64,000 bases of DNA from Mercenaria mercenaria (lineage: Eukaryota > Mollusca > Bivalvia > Venerida > Veneridae). Of the stretch, positions 1 to 12,570 are shown in pieces (position 1 is the first letter of the stretch; each line of letters opens with the position of its first letter). The stretch covers positions 20,744,001 through 20,808,000 of the forward strand of contig NC_069363.1 in assembly GCF_021730395.1 (NCBI RefSeq), written 5' to 3'. The position numbers and the translations under genes are program-made. A model generated the notes under the pieces. The model did no database searches and was not told the DNA's origin. It saw only the letters and a list, made by a program, of their open reading frames with translations.

Positions 1-960
1 TTTCTGGTGTATTTACTGCTGAAAGAAAACCACTCAAGCCGCATTCAGCCCCGAGTTCCTAAAAACAAGAGTTATCCTTGGAAACACCGCCCCACCTCAC
101 CCCGGGTTCCTCCCAAACAAGAGTTTTCCCCGAATGGCGGCCACCCGTGCCGGGTGGGGGACGACCCCCTCTACAACGGCCACCCGGTCCGATCCAAAAG
201 TCAAGGTCTGGGGCGGAGCTGGGGGTGCCCAAACTGAAAAAAGTGAACATTTCCAGAAACGGCCTCGGACCAACTTTGAGACCCGCTCACGAGTAAACAA
301 GAGTTTTCCCGGGGTAGCCGCTATGCTGGCCCCCCATACACCGTCACCCTCTACAACGGCCACCCGGTCCCGTCCCAAAGTCAAGGTCCCGTAGGGTCCT
401 CCTATTAACTGCTGTAAGCATTTTAGGCCACCCCCGCCTCACACCTCACCCCGGGTTCCTCCCAAACAAGAGTTTTCCCCGAATGGCGGCCACCCGTGCC
501 GGGTGGGGGACGACCCCCTCTACAACGGCCACCCGGTCCGATCCAAAAGTCAAGGTCTGGGGCGGAGCTGGGGGTGCCCAAACTGAAAAAAGTGAACATT
601 TCCAGAAACGGCCTCGGACCAACTTTGAGACCCGCTCACGAGTAAACAAGAGTTTTCCCGGGGTAGCCGCTATGCTGGCCCCCCATACACCGTCAACCTC
701 TACAACGGCCACCCGGTCCCGTCCCGTCCCAAAGTCAAGGTCCCGTAGGGTCCTCCTATTAACTGCTGTAAGCATTTTAGGCCACCCCCGCCTCACACCT
801 CACCCCGGGTTCCTCCCAAACAAGAGTTTTCCCCGAATGGCGGCCACCCGTGCCGGGTGGGGGACGACCCCCTCTACAACGGCCACCCGGTCCGATCCAA
901 AAGTCAAGGTCTGGGGTGGAGCTGGGGACCCCCAAACTTTTGTCTTATTTAACAGTCATG
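1..960. repeat. GC-rich dimeric tandem repeat, unit about 350 bp, 2.5 copies
   Basis: The motif GAGTTTTCCCCGAATGGCGG begins at 121, 470 and 824, giving periods of 349 and 354; the longer unit has an extra CCCGT. Each unit consists of two related halves, both running from GAGTTTTCCC to CTCTACAACGGCCACCCGGT and AAAGTCAAGGTC, so the array is a higher-order dimer. It is strongly GC-rich against the AT-rich remainder. The open frames on both strands (up to 168 codons) arise from the repeat and are not conserved as one reading frame. The array may continue left of the window. Confidence 0.88.
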
Positions 961-2040
961 ATGTTAATCTATACAATGTACATGGATGAATACATTTTTG
1001 GATAATTGTCCTTTTTTGGTTTGCCTGATCTTCCTCGCCGTTCTATTTTTAGTCGGGAGCTGGCAAATTCGATTTTAGCACATAACAACTTCCTTCAAAC
1101 TGTTGTCTGTATTTTTACCTCAGTTATCATTAAAAATAACTATTTGAATATATATGCCTATAAAATACATGTACTGATTTTATTCAGAAAACGTGCCCGG
1201 GCCAAATTCGAAACCATCCCTTGCCATTTAGAAAATCGCGGGATTTTCTACTTTCAGTTTCTTAACATACAATCTGGGGAGGTAATTACATCATAGTTAA
1301 GGCCAAACTCAGAGTTAAATACACTCTACTATAAACTGATTTGATATTTGAGAGTTCAATTTATAGGCTCGTCTCTCGATTATGTAAATCTGCCGTGTTT
1401 TATTACAAATGTATATTCACTTCCTGTCTAAATAAAGCGTGAAGTATTCTCACGTAAGCGGTTGGGACTCTGTACTCTGTCAATTCATTTTTTATTAACC
1501 TTTTTATGTGCGATAAAATTAATTCATTCTTTCACTTATATGTTTTCTATTTTTCTTTTCATCTTAACGCAAAAAGTACCATGCATAATTTTCATTATTG
1601 GTAAGTTTCGCCAGCTAATTCGTCAGAGTCCACAGTATAATTTTTTCTAGCCAAGAATGTCATAAAATTATAAATAATTTGATTTGCACATGCATGCATC
1701 ACATCCATTGTGCATTATATAAAATATTTTGTACTTACTTGTAAAAAAAAATATTATAATACGCATTAGACTTCCATATAATTTCGTTTGATGTTGTGGC
1801 TTTACATAACACTGTGTTAAGATGAAAATTTATATTGATTAAAATACTGATTGATATTTAAGCAATGCTTATACCTACCATACTATCACAGCTATTTTGG
1901 CGGTTCATCTTTTTGTTGCTAAAATTAATTATTATACAAAATAAATCTTTACTACTATATTGTATTTGCAAACACTATCCAAACTATAGACCGTTCCTTT
2001 ATAAAAAGGATAAAGCATCGCTAACTTTAAAACAGAACAT
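961..2040. other. AT-rich non-coding stretch
   Basis: No convincing gene, splice-supported exon or known repeat seen. The small open frames lack codon bias or recognisable protein sequence. Confidence 0.5.
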
Positions 2041-2084
2041 TAACTCATGGCAATAGCAGCACTTCACTTGTGGTAGTACAAGCA

Positions 2085-2255
2085 ATTTAACTGTTGTAAC
2101 TGCTGGCAGTAGCAGCAGTTAACTGCTCCTACTGCTGGCAGTAGCGGCAGTTAACTGATGTAACTGCTGGCAGTAGGAGCAGTTAACTGCTGCTACTGCC
2201 AGCAGTTACAGCAGTTAACTGCTGCTACTGCTGCTACTGCTGTACTGCCAACTTC
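2085..2255. repeat. Self-complementary CAGCAGTTAACTGCTG minisatellite
   Basis: Units such as TAACTGCTGGCAGTAG and GCAGTTAACTGCTGCTACTG recur with small changes in both orientations. GTTAAC-centred palindromes let much of the stretch fold on itself. Confidence 0.8.
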
Positions 2256-2673
2256 ACGCCGATAAATAAATACTACTGTTATAAACTGTAGAATGTCTCC
2301 CTTTACTTTATTTCTGTTTTTTGGGGGTTTTTTATTATTATTTTATGGGCCAAATGGTGAATAATAAATGACGCCTTTTGATATGCTGGCTTTCTTAACC
2401 AAAAAATCACTGTTTTAGCCTGTATGGCCAATATCTTATCTGGCTGTTATATTCTATGTGAATGCAGTCAAGACCTGAAACTTAAAAGGACAATGAACAA
2501 GTTAATCTTTTATTTATAATCAATTAATCTTTTTCAGTTATGTTTTTACTATTTCTTTGTAAATTATGTGTTTTTTATTCACTTTACATTTCTTTAATAG
2601 CAGTCATTCTCATTATCAAAACAGTGAGGACACAAAAATATATAGCACTTTCTTGCAATTCTAACGTTGGTAC

Positions 2674-3171
2674 TTTCAGTGAAAACCCATTAGAAACATG
2701 ACCTTCTTTATTTACAATAAGGTTTGACGAAGAGCAGCAAAACCATATTCAATTAAAATAAATTAACGTTTTTAAATGATACAAGGTATATAGTCTACAG
2801 CAGAGTAAAAAAAATCTAAAATTTATTCAAAAATTCCGTCAAAAGAGTCTTGTGACTATGAAAAAGCTGAGGGAACGAGACAAACATTGCAAGATCTGAA
2901 TTCTTCAACAGTTGCTTCTGTAAGAAATACGTTTTTAAAGGATTGGAGATGTTTGCATTATTAAAAAGACATACAAATACACCAAAATAAGAAACAAAAA
3001 TATAATCTTACAAAAAGAATACTAAATCTACATAGATCTACATGATACTTCCAACAATCATTAGCGATTATGACTGGAAGGCGCTTGTCACGCATTCCTT
3101 GTTTTTGCTGCTCTTCGTCAAACCTTATTGTAAATAAAGAAGGTCATGTTTCTAATGGGTTTTCACTGAAA
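2674..3171. mobile_element. Foldback/MITE-like element with 69-bp terminal inverted repeats
   Basis: The left arm 2674-2742 (TTTCAGTGAAAACCCATTAG to GAAGAGCAGCAAAA) is repeated as its exact or near-exact complement at 3103-3171. The roughly 360 bp between the arms has no coding sequence. The arm identity suggests a fairly young non-autonomous DNA element. No target duplication could be fixed by eye. Confidence 0.8.
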
Positions 3172-3584
3172 TGCATACATGTTTTATTTGAGCAAAGTAA
3201 AATATTGCCTGTTTTGCAAACTAGTGTAATTTAACATCTTAACAGGTCATTTATAACTATTTGACAGCAAAATAGAAATGGGCTTCACAACTCATGAGCG
3301 TCAAAACAGATGATCGAACGATACATGTATTTGTAACTTTTACAAAAATAAATCCTTAACGTTTATATCGCACAGCGAATGATTATTTAAGAATTTATCA
3401 GTTAAAGACCTAATTTTGTCTTATTCTCATCATTTAAAACTACAATGGATGTTAGATTCTTCGAGTGAAAACACCACGGAAACGCGGAACACACCGTCTC
3501 ATTTACTGTCAATCATAGAGATATGAATATTCATTATCCGTCATTTTACACCGGCGATACGTGACACGACAAGGAATGCGTGAC
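3087..3584. repeat. Second inverted pair interleaved with the foldback element
   Basis: GTCACGCATTCCTTG at 3087-3101 abuts the right arm of the preceding element and is perfectly complementary to CAAGGAATGCGTGAC at 3570-3584. The pair spans 498 bp and overlaps the previous element, so one may have inserted into or captured part of the other. Confidence 0.5.
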
Positions 3585-3771
3585 GTTTAATGTTTTCCTA
3601 GATGTGTGTCCACCAGGACACTGGTGAACCTTAAACAAGTATCACTTAACAATCTGTACTGAAAAATTGGGTAGATATCTCTGTCCAAAAGATGTAAATA
3701 TTAAAAATTAGTATTCATTTATAATATTAAAAACGGAATGGTACCAAACTAGTGAATTAATCTATTTCCAA

Positions 3772-4330
3772 ATGTCGTCGGTGAAAATGATCGATATAAT
3801 CTACGAAAAAGTGAAGATTTTGAAGTTATTAGAAGACGTAACGAAATATTTTCAAATTATTTTGTTCCAATTTCATTTATTCTGTCGGTATAAATTAGGC
3901 AGTTGCCATCCTAATCAGCTTTCAAAAATCATTATTGACAAACATCTTCAAATCTGTAATGCCTTATATATTTTTATTTAGTGAGAGGAAATATTTAGTT
4001 TACCATACCCGTATGAGAAATAGATGTAGTAATTTGAATTTTGAGCTTTTCAGAAACCACTTAGTAACAAATCGTAGTTGCAGTTGTGATTATGATACAG
4101 AAGATTGTGAACATTTTCTTTTTCAATGTCCGAACTTTATTAATCAACAAATAAGTTTGTTTCAGTCAATGCGGGAATATCATCCATTAAACTGTAGTGT
4201 TTAGAAAACGTTTATTATCCACAGCAGATGATATTAATATATTTAGAAGTGTTCAAAATTTAACAAAGGAAATTAAGTATTTGAAATTGTATAAACTTGA
4301 AAAAGCAAATTTTGTATCTGTGTAAAAATT
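3772..4330 (+). pseudogene. LINE-type retrotransposon C-terminal fragment
   Basis: One frame (3935-4204) reads RMRNRCSNLNFELFRNH then SCSCDYDTEDCEHFLFQCP, the Cys/His-containing C-terminal module that follows the reverse transcriptase in many mollusc non-LTR elements. The overlapping frame at 3772-3981 looks like the preceding part, so the piece is frameshifted and truncated. No reverse transcriptase core is present. Confidence 0.7.
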
Positions 4331-5200
4331 GGACAAACAAGCCATGGTAGTGCGAGTAAAATAATACAATGTAACAATATTTGATATATGCAAGTTGATA
4401 CACTGTAGGCATTTTTCTTTTCTTTCTTAAATTCTCTCTTTTTATCTTTCTTTCTTTCCTTTCTATTATTATGTTGAATATTACACAATTTCTGCAAACA
4501 TATATTACTGCAGTAATAATACTTTTATTTCCACCAATAATGATGAGCATAACATATATACAGACTTCAATATAATATACATTATAAGAAAACAATTATA
4601 TACAGATGACATATGAAAATCAACATTATGAACTTCACAAAATGATACTTGCACATATAAATACAACAAATAAACAGACGAGAAATGCCAACATACGACA
4701 TCCCTTGTAATAGTGAACATTTAAGTGTGAAAAGTATCAAATGCAATGGTAATACATATTCATTTACTTATTACGCATGTCATGTTAACGATATGACTTA
4801 GACGAAAAGGACGAAATACAAGTCAATCATTTGCGTAAATGTGTTTTTAAATATTATTATATTGTATAACTTTCGCCAAAATTTTAGTCTAAACGAAAAA
4901 GCAAAATGATGGAGCAGTTATGTCAGATATAATTGAATAGCATGATTCTAAGACAACGAACTTCATCAAATCATTATGTCATTTACAATATAGGGACAAC
5001 AGTTAACAATAAATGCAAAATGTGCGTTTCATAATCTTGCACGTAGATTATTTTATATTAACTGCATTACATGATTTTTCCTTACATTCTTTATACCTAA
5101 GTGACTTTTTAAAAAAAGCAAAAGGAACGATTTAGTAGTACGTGTACCAGACATTCGTAAAACGTTTACATGTTGCTTGTCTTTTCAATGTCTTCAAGGC
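4331..5200. other. AT-rich non-coding stretch
   Basis: Contains a pyrimidine-rich run near 4410-4465 (TTTCTTTCTTTCC type). No gene, RNA or clear repeat recognised. Confidence 0.45.
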
Positions 5201-5211
5201 ATCCTCACAAG

Positions 5212-6278
5212 CTAATTTAACAACACATACAGACACTTTGCAACATCAAAACACTTTGCAAAATCATAGTTTAACAATCTCTTCCCATCACTATCTCCAG
5301 CTAATCGCACGATTGACCAGCATTGCTCATCTGGTGATGTAGTTATCATTGATGAGAATTTTCGGGTGCCCTTTGAAGCGATAATTGAATCCCACAATTG
5401 TTTCATTCTATAGTAGTTTTTTACACAGCGACACAACAAATGCGTAATGTGGTTGTCATTCAATAGACCACACTTTTTACACTTTGACACATATCTTGGA
5501 GTCAACATACTTCCAGTAACATCCAACAAAAACGAACAAATATATTGTTGCTTTGGATTATTTTTCGCAACTGACCATAAAACGCTTGGTTGTTTCGACG
5601 CAACAAATTGATCCAGATCTAGTCTTTTTAAGAATAAGGGTTCAGTTCGATCTTCGTTGGCTTTATTTAACACAGTTTGTAACAGCAACAATTTCCAGAT
5701 CTGTTTCGATGGAAATATTCCAGAACTTATGTAATCAATTAAACACTTTTCAAGATTATGTTTCTGAAGAAGACGATATGTCAACATACTTCCAGTAACA
5801 TCCAACAAAAACGAACAAATACCGGTATATTGTTGCTTTGGATTATTTTTCGCAACTGACCATAAAACGCTTGGTTGTTTCGACGCAACAAATTGATCCA
5901 GATCTAGTCTTTTTAAGAATAAGCGTTCAGTTCGACCTTCGTTGGCTTTATTTAACATAGTTTGTAACAGCAACAATTTCCAGATCTGTTTTGAAGGAAA
6001 TATTCCAGAACTTATGTAATCAATTAAACACTCTTCAAGATTATGTTTCTGAAGAAGACGATATGCTTCGGGAATGAATCCACATGTTTGTCCATCAATG
6101 TTTAAGAACCTCGTTAACCTGTTCAGATACAAATGTTTTGCCAAGTAATTGCACGGTAAACGACAAAGTTGATCAAAAAAATTGAAGTTTTTTATAGTCA
6201 ACTATGGTACAAAACGCTTGGTTGTTTCGACGTAACAAATTGATCCTGATCTAGTCTTTTTAAGAATAAGCGTTCAGT
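5212..6278 (-). pseudogene. Tandemly duplicated C-terminal region of the adjacent LINE
   Basis: The segment encoding YRLLQKHNLEECLIDYISSG, FPSKQIWKLLLLQT and LFLKRLDLDQFVASKQPSVL occurs twice here (about 5480-5765 and 5766-6080), and its start recurs in the main LINE frame at 6279-6420. The block FFDQLCRLPCNYLAKHLYL at 6120-6180 likewise repeats LFGQLCRLPCNYLAKHLFL at 6465-6525. The frame of 329 codons stays open through two copies and ends with a Cys-rich motif (SKCKKCGLLNDNHITHLLCR). Local duplication after insertion explains this better than separate insertions. Confidence 0.82.
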
Positions 6279-7930
6279 TCAATCTTCGTTGGCTTTATTT
6301 AACACAGTTTGTAACAGCAACAATTTCCAGATCTGTTTTGAAGGAAATATTCCAGAACTTATATATTCAATTAAACACTCTTCAAGATTATGTTTCTGAA
6401 GAAGACGATATGCTTCGGGAATGAATCCACATGTTTGTCCATCAATGTTTAAGAACCTCGTTAACCTGTTCAGAAACAAATGTTTTGCCAAGTAATTGCA
6501 CGGTAAACGACAAAGTTGACCAAACAATTGAAGTTTTTTATAGTCAACTATGGTTTGGATGTCGTTGATATTTATTGCACTTGATGCGAAATCCGTGGGA
6601 GTAGTACGTTTTAGCCGCTGCATGTATTTCACACAAAATCTATGGGCTATCTCGAGTTGTTGCATGTCTGATGACGAGTAACGCGTCCACAGTTCACAAC
6701 CATACAATGCTTTAGGAATCACAACGGAACAATATATTGTTTTTGATGTTATTGGGTTGATTTGCAGGGGATTCACATCGTTACTATGGATGCCTAAGAA
6801 TGTTCCACGTAGTTCGTTTCCTGCGTCATACATTGGCTTCTGTGACGAAAGGTTTTTGTCACATTCCAAACCAAAGTGTCCATAGCTTTGTGTTTCTTGT
6901 ATTCGTTCATTCCCTAATCTAAACTCTCGATTGTTATTTGACATTGTATCTCTTTCATTATAAACTATAACTCCACACTTGTTAGCATTATAGCTGAATC
7001 TCCATTGTCTGGAATAGTTTGCACATATATCTAGCATGTTGTCCATACTACTCTTAAGGGATACCAGCACCATATCGTCTGCAACAGTTGCAGATGATAT
7101 ATTCAAGTTAAAAATGCAAAATCCATATCCACATTTCTCTAATTGTTTTATCAGTCCATCTATAAAGATCAGGTAGAAAAGAGGTGAGCTTTTCCCTCCC
7201 TGACGGGTGCCTTGCATCACTGGGAAACTTTCAGACTTTAGACCTTGATATTTCACATAACTTGTCACATTCCGATACATTTCCACTATGGAGATCAACG
7301 TTGTTGGATCAACTTTACTCTCAATCAGTTTATAGAAAAGCCCCGAGTGCCACACATTGTCGAAAGCTTGACGTCCGTCCAGATAACACACATACAGTTT
7401 AGAAGTGTTCTCTCGTGCGAAATAAATACATTCTCTTAGAAGAAATGATGTCATCAAACACCCAAGCTTTTCCTGGAATCCTCTCTGCTGATTACTTAAC
7501 CTGTCAAGTAAAACATTTTTGCATCTGGACAATAAAACAAGTTCATATAGTTTGAGGATCACGGACGACAAGGTAATGGCACGGTAATTATTTGGGTCAT
7601 CTTTACGTTTGCTTCCTCCTTTGTGTAACGTTATGATTACACCCCTTTTCAAAGTGTCCGGAATATAGCCAGGCCGAAGCATAAATGTGAACATATTAGC
7701 CAAAATTCTAGAAATAAGGGCCTTCGAAAATATCAAGTGTTCATACACCAAATTCTCCTCACCACAAGCTTTCCCCTTAGGCAATGTCTGTATAGCCTCT
7801 GAAACTGTATCTGGAAGCATTCGTACAGCCCTATCGGTTGTAGCGGATTGCAATGTTTCTTTCACAGAATCTGTTACCGGTTGCCGCCAAGATTCATCAT
7901 ATTCTTGTAATTCGGTAAATGATTTAAAAT
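6279..7930 (-). pseudogene. Non-LTR (LINE) reverse transcriptase, 5'-truncated
   Basis: A frame of about 550 codons carries the reverse transcriptase blocks in order: RGVIITLHKGGSKRKDDPNN and YRAITLSS (finger region), YLDGRQAFDNVWH (motif A), GTRQGGKSSPLFYLIF (motif B, where Pro-Leu of the usual GCPLSP is altered), and TVADDMVLVSL (catalytic motif C with Asp-Asp). A thumb-like region and a LINE C-terminal region follow. There is no endonuclease domain upstream; homology stops near 7930, as in a 5'-truncated insertion. The clade cannot be set by eye (CR1/RTE-like elements are candidates). The frame is unusually long for a relic, so insertion was probably recent. Confidence 0.88.
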
Positions 7931-8194
7931 AAAAACCTCACTGCTCTGTAATTTGCTCTGTTGGAAAACTGAATCACAACGCTCAAGGTTTTTAACAAAA
8001 AAAATAGTATTATACCTTCTGCGTTGAATTGATGTGGCCGCTTATGGCATGAGTAAAAGCTGAAGCCTAAGGGTAAACATCTGGTTTAAAACAACAACTA
8101 AAGAGCTTCTTAATATGACATGAAAAATGTGCTAATTAACTAGCAGTCACACTATATAAATCACATTAGACAATATATATATACGAATGAAATC

Positions 8195-8345
8195 AATGTT
8201 TTTTTTGCCCCCCCCCCCCCCCCCCCTTCTCCCAGTTTTTTCTATTTGTGGGGGTGGGGGCACTTAGAGTAGCCCATGTTTGTCCGTCCGTCCGAATTTA
8301 TGTCGTGCATATCTCAATAAGTGTTTGACCTAGAGACATGAAACC
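8195..8345. repeat. Poly-C/poly-G run and GTCCGTCCGTCCG repeat end
   Basis: A run of about 18 C at 8209-8226, then a G-rich patch, then TTTGTCCGTCCGTCCG at 8280. The last motif marks the end of a widespread bivalve repeat type also seen near 29930, 44565 and 58290. Confidence 0.6.
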
Positions 8346-9955
8346 TCACAGGATTGTTATTCAGCACAGGAAGCTGTGCACCTGGTGTTTTAATTGGATC
8401 TCTCACAACCAGGCCCTTGACTTAGTAAAAAATATGCATAAAAAGACATTGCATCGCATGTATCTCTATAATTTAGAGGGAGGATACGGTGTAATTGAGC
8501 ATTCATATCACAGAAACTCCGAAAGATACAATAAAAAAGCAAGCACCATTCCAAAATGTGATTAACAATAAGCGGGAGGATTCAAACCATCCTAACATAA
8601 CATAAATGCATAACGATCTGAAAAGATAAAAATATAACAGCTGTTGAATAACACTGTTTTTGACAAATATGGAGTTGACAAGCTCTTAACCACCGATGTA
8701 CATGTTACACTAATGTTTTGCTATGCGTTTGAAGGAGTCACCACTACATCTAGAGATTGCGTTATTTAGAGAACAAGCTGTGGATGAAGGTCCAGGCATT
8801 AAAACGTGACTGTTAAATGAAAAACAGCTAGATTGACACCATCCTACACACCACCAAAAACACATTTATGACTATATTATTCAAAGATATTCCCTTCTAC
8901 GTCTATAAAGAGGCAAAGAGTGTTGAAATAATTTCAACAATCATAATAGCACACCTGTAAATCTAGACTTATAGAAGATCACCATGACCAGTGTTTTGAT
9001 TGCCTAAGATTATGCTAAATTCTTTAATCAAAAAGAAATTCTGATTTTAAGATTTCCTGATATTGCTACATGAAAAAGGTAGCAGAATAAAGCAAAAAAT
9101 ATGTTTAGTATTCAAATATTGTCCACTAGATTGTATTATTTATCTTAATTGATTTCCAAATACATCTTTTTAGGCTTCTGTGACTGAGAGCCGATAGATT
9201 AATCAGTTTTACTTAATGCCATTTTGTGTTGTTTTTTTTCAAGAAAGGAATTTGGGCTATTAATAATTAAAAATAATTTCAAAATAGGCATACTTAATAG
9301 TCTTTTTATAGGTTTAAAGGACATCGTTGTATCTAATAGCAAGCTGGAGATAATTGTAAAAGTTTTCCGTGGATAATCTGTGGATCGCATCAGACGGCGA
9401 ATGTAGGAATTTATCAGAACATTCTGCTTATATTAATGGGGTTCTCCTGAAAAGGAAGCTGATCTTTTCTCGTAGTAATAAGGGAATAAGAGACAGTAAT
9501 ATGAGTTGTGAGGACGACACTACGACTGAAAAAAATATGGTTTCGCCTTTTTAGTCAGTGCATGTTGTAATGTTAAATAGGTCAGTGGAAATATATTTGA
9601 TGACCGCTAACTAATGATTCAAATAATGTTGATATTTCAAGTGTCCGAAGAAAGCGTAAAATATTATTGTTCTTTAAATCATGTTAAAAGACCTTTCAAT
9701 GCAAAGTCGAAATTTTTATTGCATTTTCATTTTTATTTGACCAAATATTCGCCCAGGAGGTGGTACTGTAACTATTGAGCCCATCAAATATCGTAGTTGT
9801 TTGAATTAGAAGTACAAACAAAATAAATCTATTGATTTTATAGCGTTTCAAATTATCAAGTCTAGCGTCTGGACATATCTGGGCCATTTTGAGAAAAAAA
9901 TATCAAACAACACGAAATGAAAGAAAGGGTTATGTTACATAAAGATTGAACAGCT
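8346..9955. other. Non-coding stretch without recognisable genes
   Basis: Only short frames with unremarkable translations; a poly-T run lies at 9229-9240. No exon, RNA gene or known repeat identified. Confidence 0.45.
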
Positions 9956-9956
9956 T

Positions 9957-10028
9957 ATAAAACATGTATATAACCCTATAAAACATGTATATTACCCTAT
10001 AAAACATGTATATTACCCTACAAAACAA
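9957..10028. repeat. 22-bp tandem repeat, about 3.3 copies
   Basis: Units of the form TATAAAACATGTATATTACCC follow one another with one or two changes; the last copy has ACAAAAC. Confidence 0.85.
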
Positions 10029-10087
10029 TTAACTAATATATACATTAAATTCCAGAAAGGAATTTATATTGTTATGAAAGAGATTTT

Positions 10088-10930
10088 ATGTTGAGCCTTT
10101 CTCAAGATACACAGGCAGACATTATTACTGCATTTAATAATACATCGCGCTATCTGGATGATATACTTAATATGGATAATCCGTTTAATCAGTTAGTGAA
10201 AAATATTTATCCCAGGGAGCTGCAGTTAAATAAAACTAACAACTCGGATAATACTGCTTCATTTCTAGATTTACATCTATCTATTTACGACAATTTTATA
10301 CATACCAAAATTTATGACAAGAGGGATGATTTTAATTTCAGTATTGTAAATTTCCCCAATTTGGATGGGGAGGTACCCCAGGCTACATCTTATGGGGTAT
10401 GTATTTCTCAGTTAATTCGGTTTGCAAGAGCGTGTAGTCATGTTGAGGATTTCAATGAACGTAACTTATAAATTACAAATAAGCTTCTTCAACAGGGCTA
10501 CCGTTATTATAAATAACGTAAATACTTTTCCAAATTTTACTATCGTAATTCAAATTTGATTTTGAAATACAATAGCAATTTAAAGACACTTCTGCGAGAA
10601 GGTATATCAAAACCCGCTTTTTATGGGGATGTGGTTTACAAACTTCGTAAGATTTTGGGTCATGGCAATTTTCCAATTGTATTTAGTAAAGTCATTAAAC
10701 GTTTTATGAAAAGAGGTTATGACCCTACTGTTTTGAGACACACCGCATGTTTGGTGTTCAGCCCTTTTACAGTTGGACGCTACGCTTTCCTCTTTGATTG
10801 TGTTTGACGGAACAGGTGGAGGACTCTATGATTAGTAGTTCTTAAATCCCACCAGGACTGAGCTATTATGATTTCCGTCTTCTGGCCTGTTTCGTCGGGC
10901 CCTTAAGGGTGTTTCCCTTGTTGCTCTGTC
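10088..10930 (+). pseudogene. Retroelement reverse transcriptase fragment with YLDD box
   Basis: The first frame (10088-10471) reads RYLDDILNMDNPF, LQLNKTNNSDNTASFLDL, KIYDKRDDFNF and ISQLIRFARACSHV. A second piece (10556-10807) continues the same family (LKTLLREGISKPAFYGDVVY, TACLVFSPFTVGRYAFLF). The family is common in bivalve and cnidarian genomes. The order YLDD, FLD and tail resembles Penelope-like enzymes, but the class is uncertain. The copy is truncated and broken. A conserved non-coding tail (TCGTCGGGCCCTTAAGGGTG) follows at 10895. Confidence 0.75.
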
Positions 10931-11039
10931 TTCTGCAAAGGCAATGAGTACATGCGTTTTAGGTTCTTAAGGATTGCATTTATATATAATATATTTCAAA
11001 CATTATTTTTTTTAACTTTGGAAGCCATATATTAGTATT

Positions 11040-12176
11040 GCAATGGATAAAACTTCTTTACAAAGACCCAAAAAGTTGTGTAATCAACAATGGACATATG
11101 TCGGACTTTTTTAGAATTAAAAGAGGGGTTCGCCAAGGGTGCCCACTCTCTCCCTACCTATTCATTGTCTGTATTGAACTGTTATCTAACTGTATTTGGA
11201 AATAAACAAAAATATAAAAGGCATTTTAGTTAACACAACTGAGATCAAGAACGTTTTATTTGCAGATGACGCAACTTTTGTCACAGACGGGCCAAAAAGG
11301 TCCTTTGAAACCATAATAGCAGTATTAGATGATTTTGGTAAAATTTCAGGACTTAAACTAAACGAAAGCAAATGCCATGTGCTAAAAGCAGGCTCTTTAT
11401 ACAACTCTGATGTTAAATACTGTCAAAATCGAAATTTTCACTGGACATCAGATAGCGCAAAATCATTAGGAACAACATTCTACACAAACACTAACCTATC
11501 ATATTAAAAAGATCTTGAACCACAAATTGAATCATTTAAAAAATGTCTTAAGCAATGGCAACACAGAAAATTAACCCTGCTTGGTAAAGTTACAGTTCTT
11601 AAATCTTTTGCTCTCCCAGAATTGATATACTATATTTCCGTTTTACCATCCCCAAATATGAAGACAATAACATCTTTAGAAAAATGTATGTTTGACTTTA
11701 TATGGGATGGAAAGCCGGACAAAATAAAAAGAGATACATTGAAAAAAGACTACTTAAATGGTGGCATAAAAATGATTGACCTTAATAAATTTATATACTC
11801 TACAAAAGCTAGTTGGGTAAAGAAACGTATAAATAATGAGCATGACTCTTTTATAAAATCTATATATCAATCTAACTTGGGAAAACTTGGTGGAAATTTA
11901 ATATTTGAGTGTCAAATAAATGAAAAGGATATACAAGAAAATTTTAAACACTGTCCGTTTTTAAGACATATCATTTTATCATGGAATAAAGTCAAGCTAA
12001 TTCCCGAATGCATAAACCCAAACAAGGAAATAATATGGAATAGCTGCAAAGCAAAATCGAACAACAAAGCCCTTTTTTATAAATCTTGGTTTGAAAGGGG
12101 AATTCTTTACCTAGAACATTTATATGATTTTAGAATTAATCAGATGTATTCATTTGACAATATCAAAGAGTTATAA
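11040..12176 (+). pseudogene. L1/Tx1-like LINE reverse transcriptase, degenerate
   Basis: Frames in series: RGVRQGCPLSPYLFIVCIEL near 11127 (motif B); KNVLFADDATFVTDGP at 11250 (catalytic motif C) with GLKLNESKC; then, after a stop near 11505 and a frame change, SLEKCMFDFIWDGKPDKIKR, NGGIKMIDL and the KASWVKKRI region typical of the L1-group C-terminus. At least two lesions separate the pieces. The 5' half and endonuclease are missing. Probable 3' UTR follows to about 12480. Confidence 0.85.
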
Positions 12177-12299
12177 AGTATTCCAAGTGGAGATTATCTT
12201 AAGTATATGACTCTAGTTAGATGCATACCACAGGAAATAGATATATATATTTAAAGAGCATTTTTGTGTTTTACATTACATGCCTTCTGTTGCCTTTAC

Positions 12300-12480
12300 G
12301 TATGTTAGGGTTTCACCTGGCGTGGATAACTTTTATTTACACTGTCTTGTGACTTTGGAACATGGTGGGGGGTAAGAGTGAGGTTGAATGCACCATACTG
12401 AAACCGGTTTAAACTCCCCAGTGGTGGTTTTGCCACTGACCGTTCCAAGGCGGTGCCCCACTGTTTTCCTGTATTTGTTT
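12300..12480. repeat. Conserved mollusc repeat tail after the L1-like LINE
   Basis: Contains ACCGGTTTAAACTCCCCAGT and GTTCCAAGGCGGTGCCCC, a sequence I recognise as recurrent in bivalve genomes. Its position suggests the LINE's 3' end, but an independent repeat is possible. Confidence 0.5.
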
Positions 12481-12487
12481 GTTTTGT

Positions 12488-12505
12488 CCTTGTGTGTTTA
12501 TTTGT

Positions 12506-12570
<65 letters not shown>
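12488..12570. repeat. (TG)n microsatellite
   Basis: About 30 uninterrupted TG units at 12510-12569, preceded by imperfect TGTGTATG. Antisense Thr-His open frames here are artefacts. Confidence 0.97.

Noticed and set aside
134-989. Long open frames on both strands across the first kilobase
   Set aside because: Produced by the GC-rich tandem repeat; copies differ by a 5-bp indel that shifts frame, and no protein family is recognisable.
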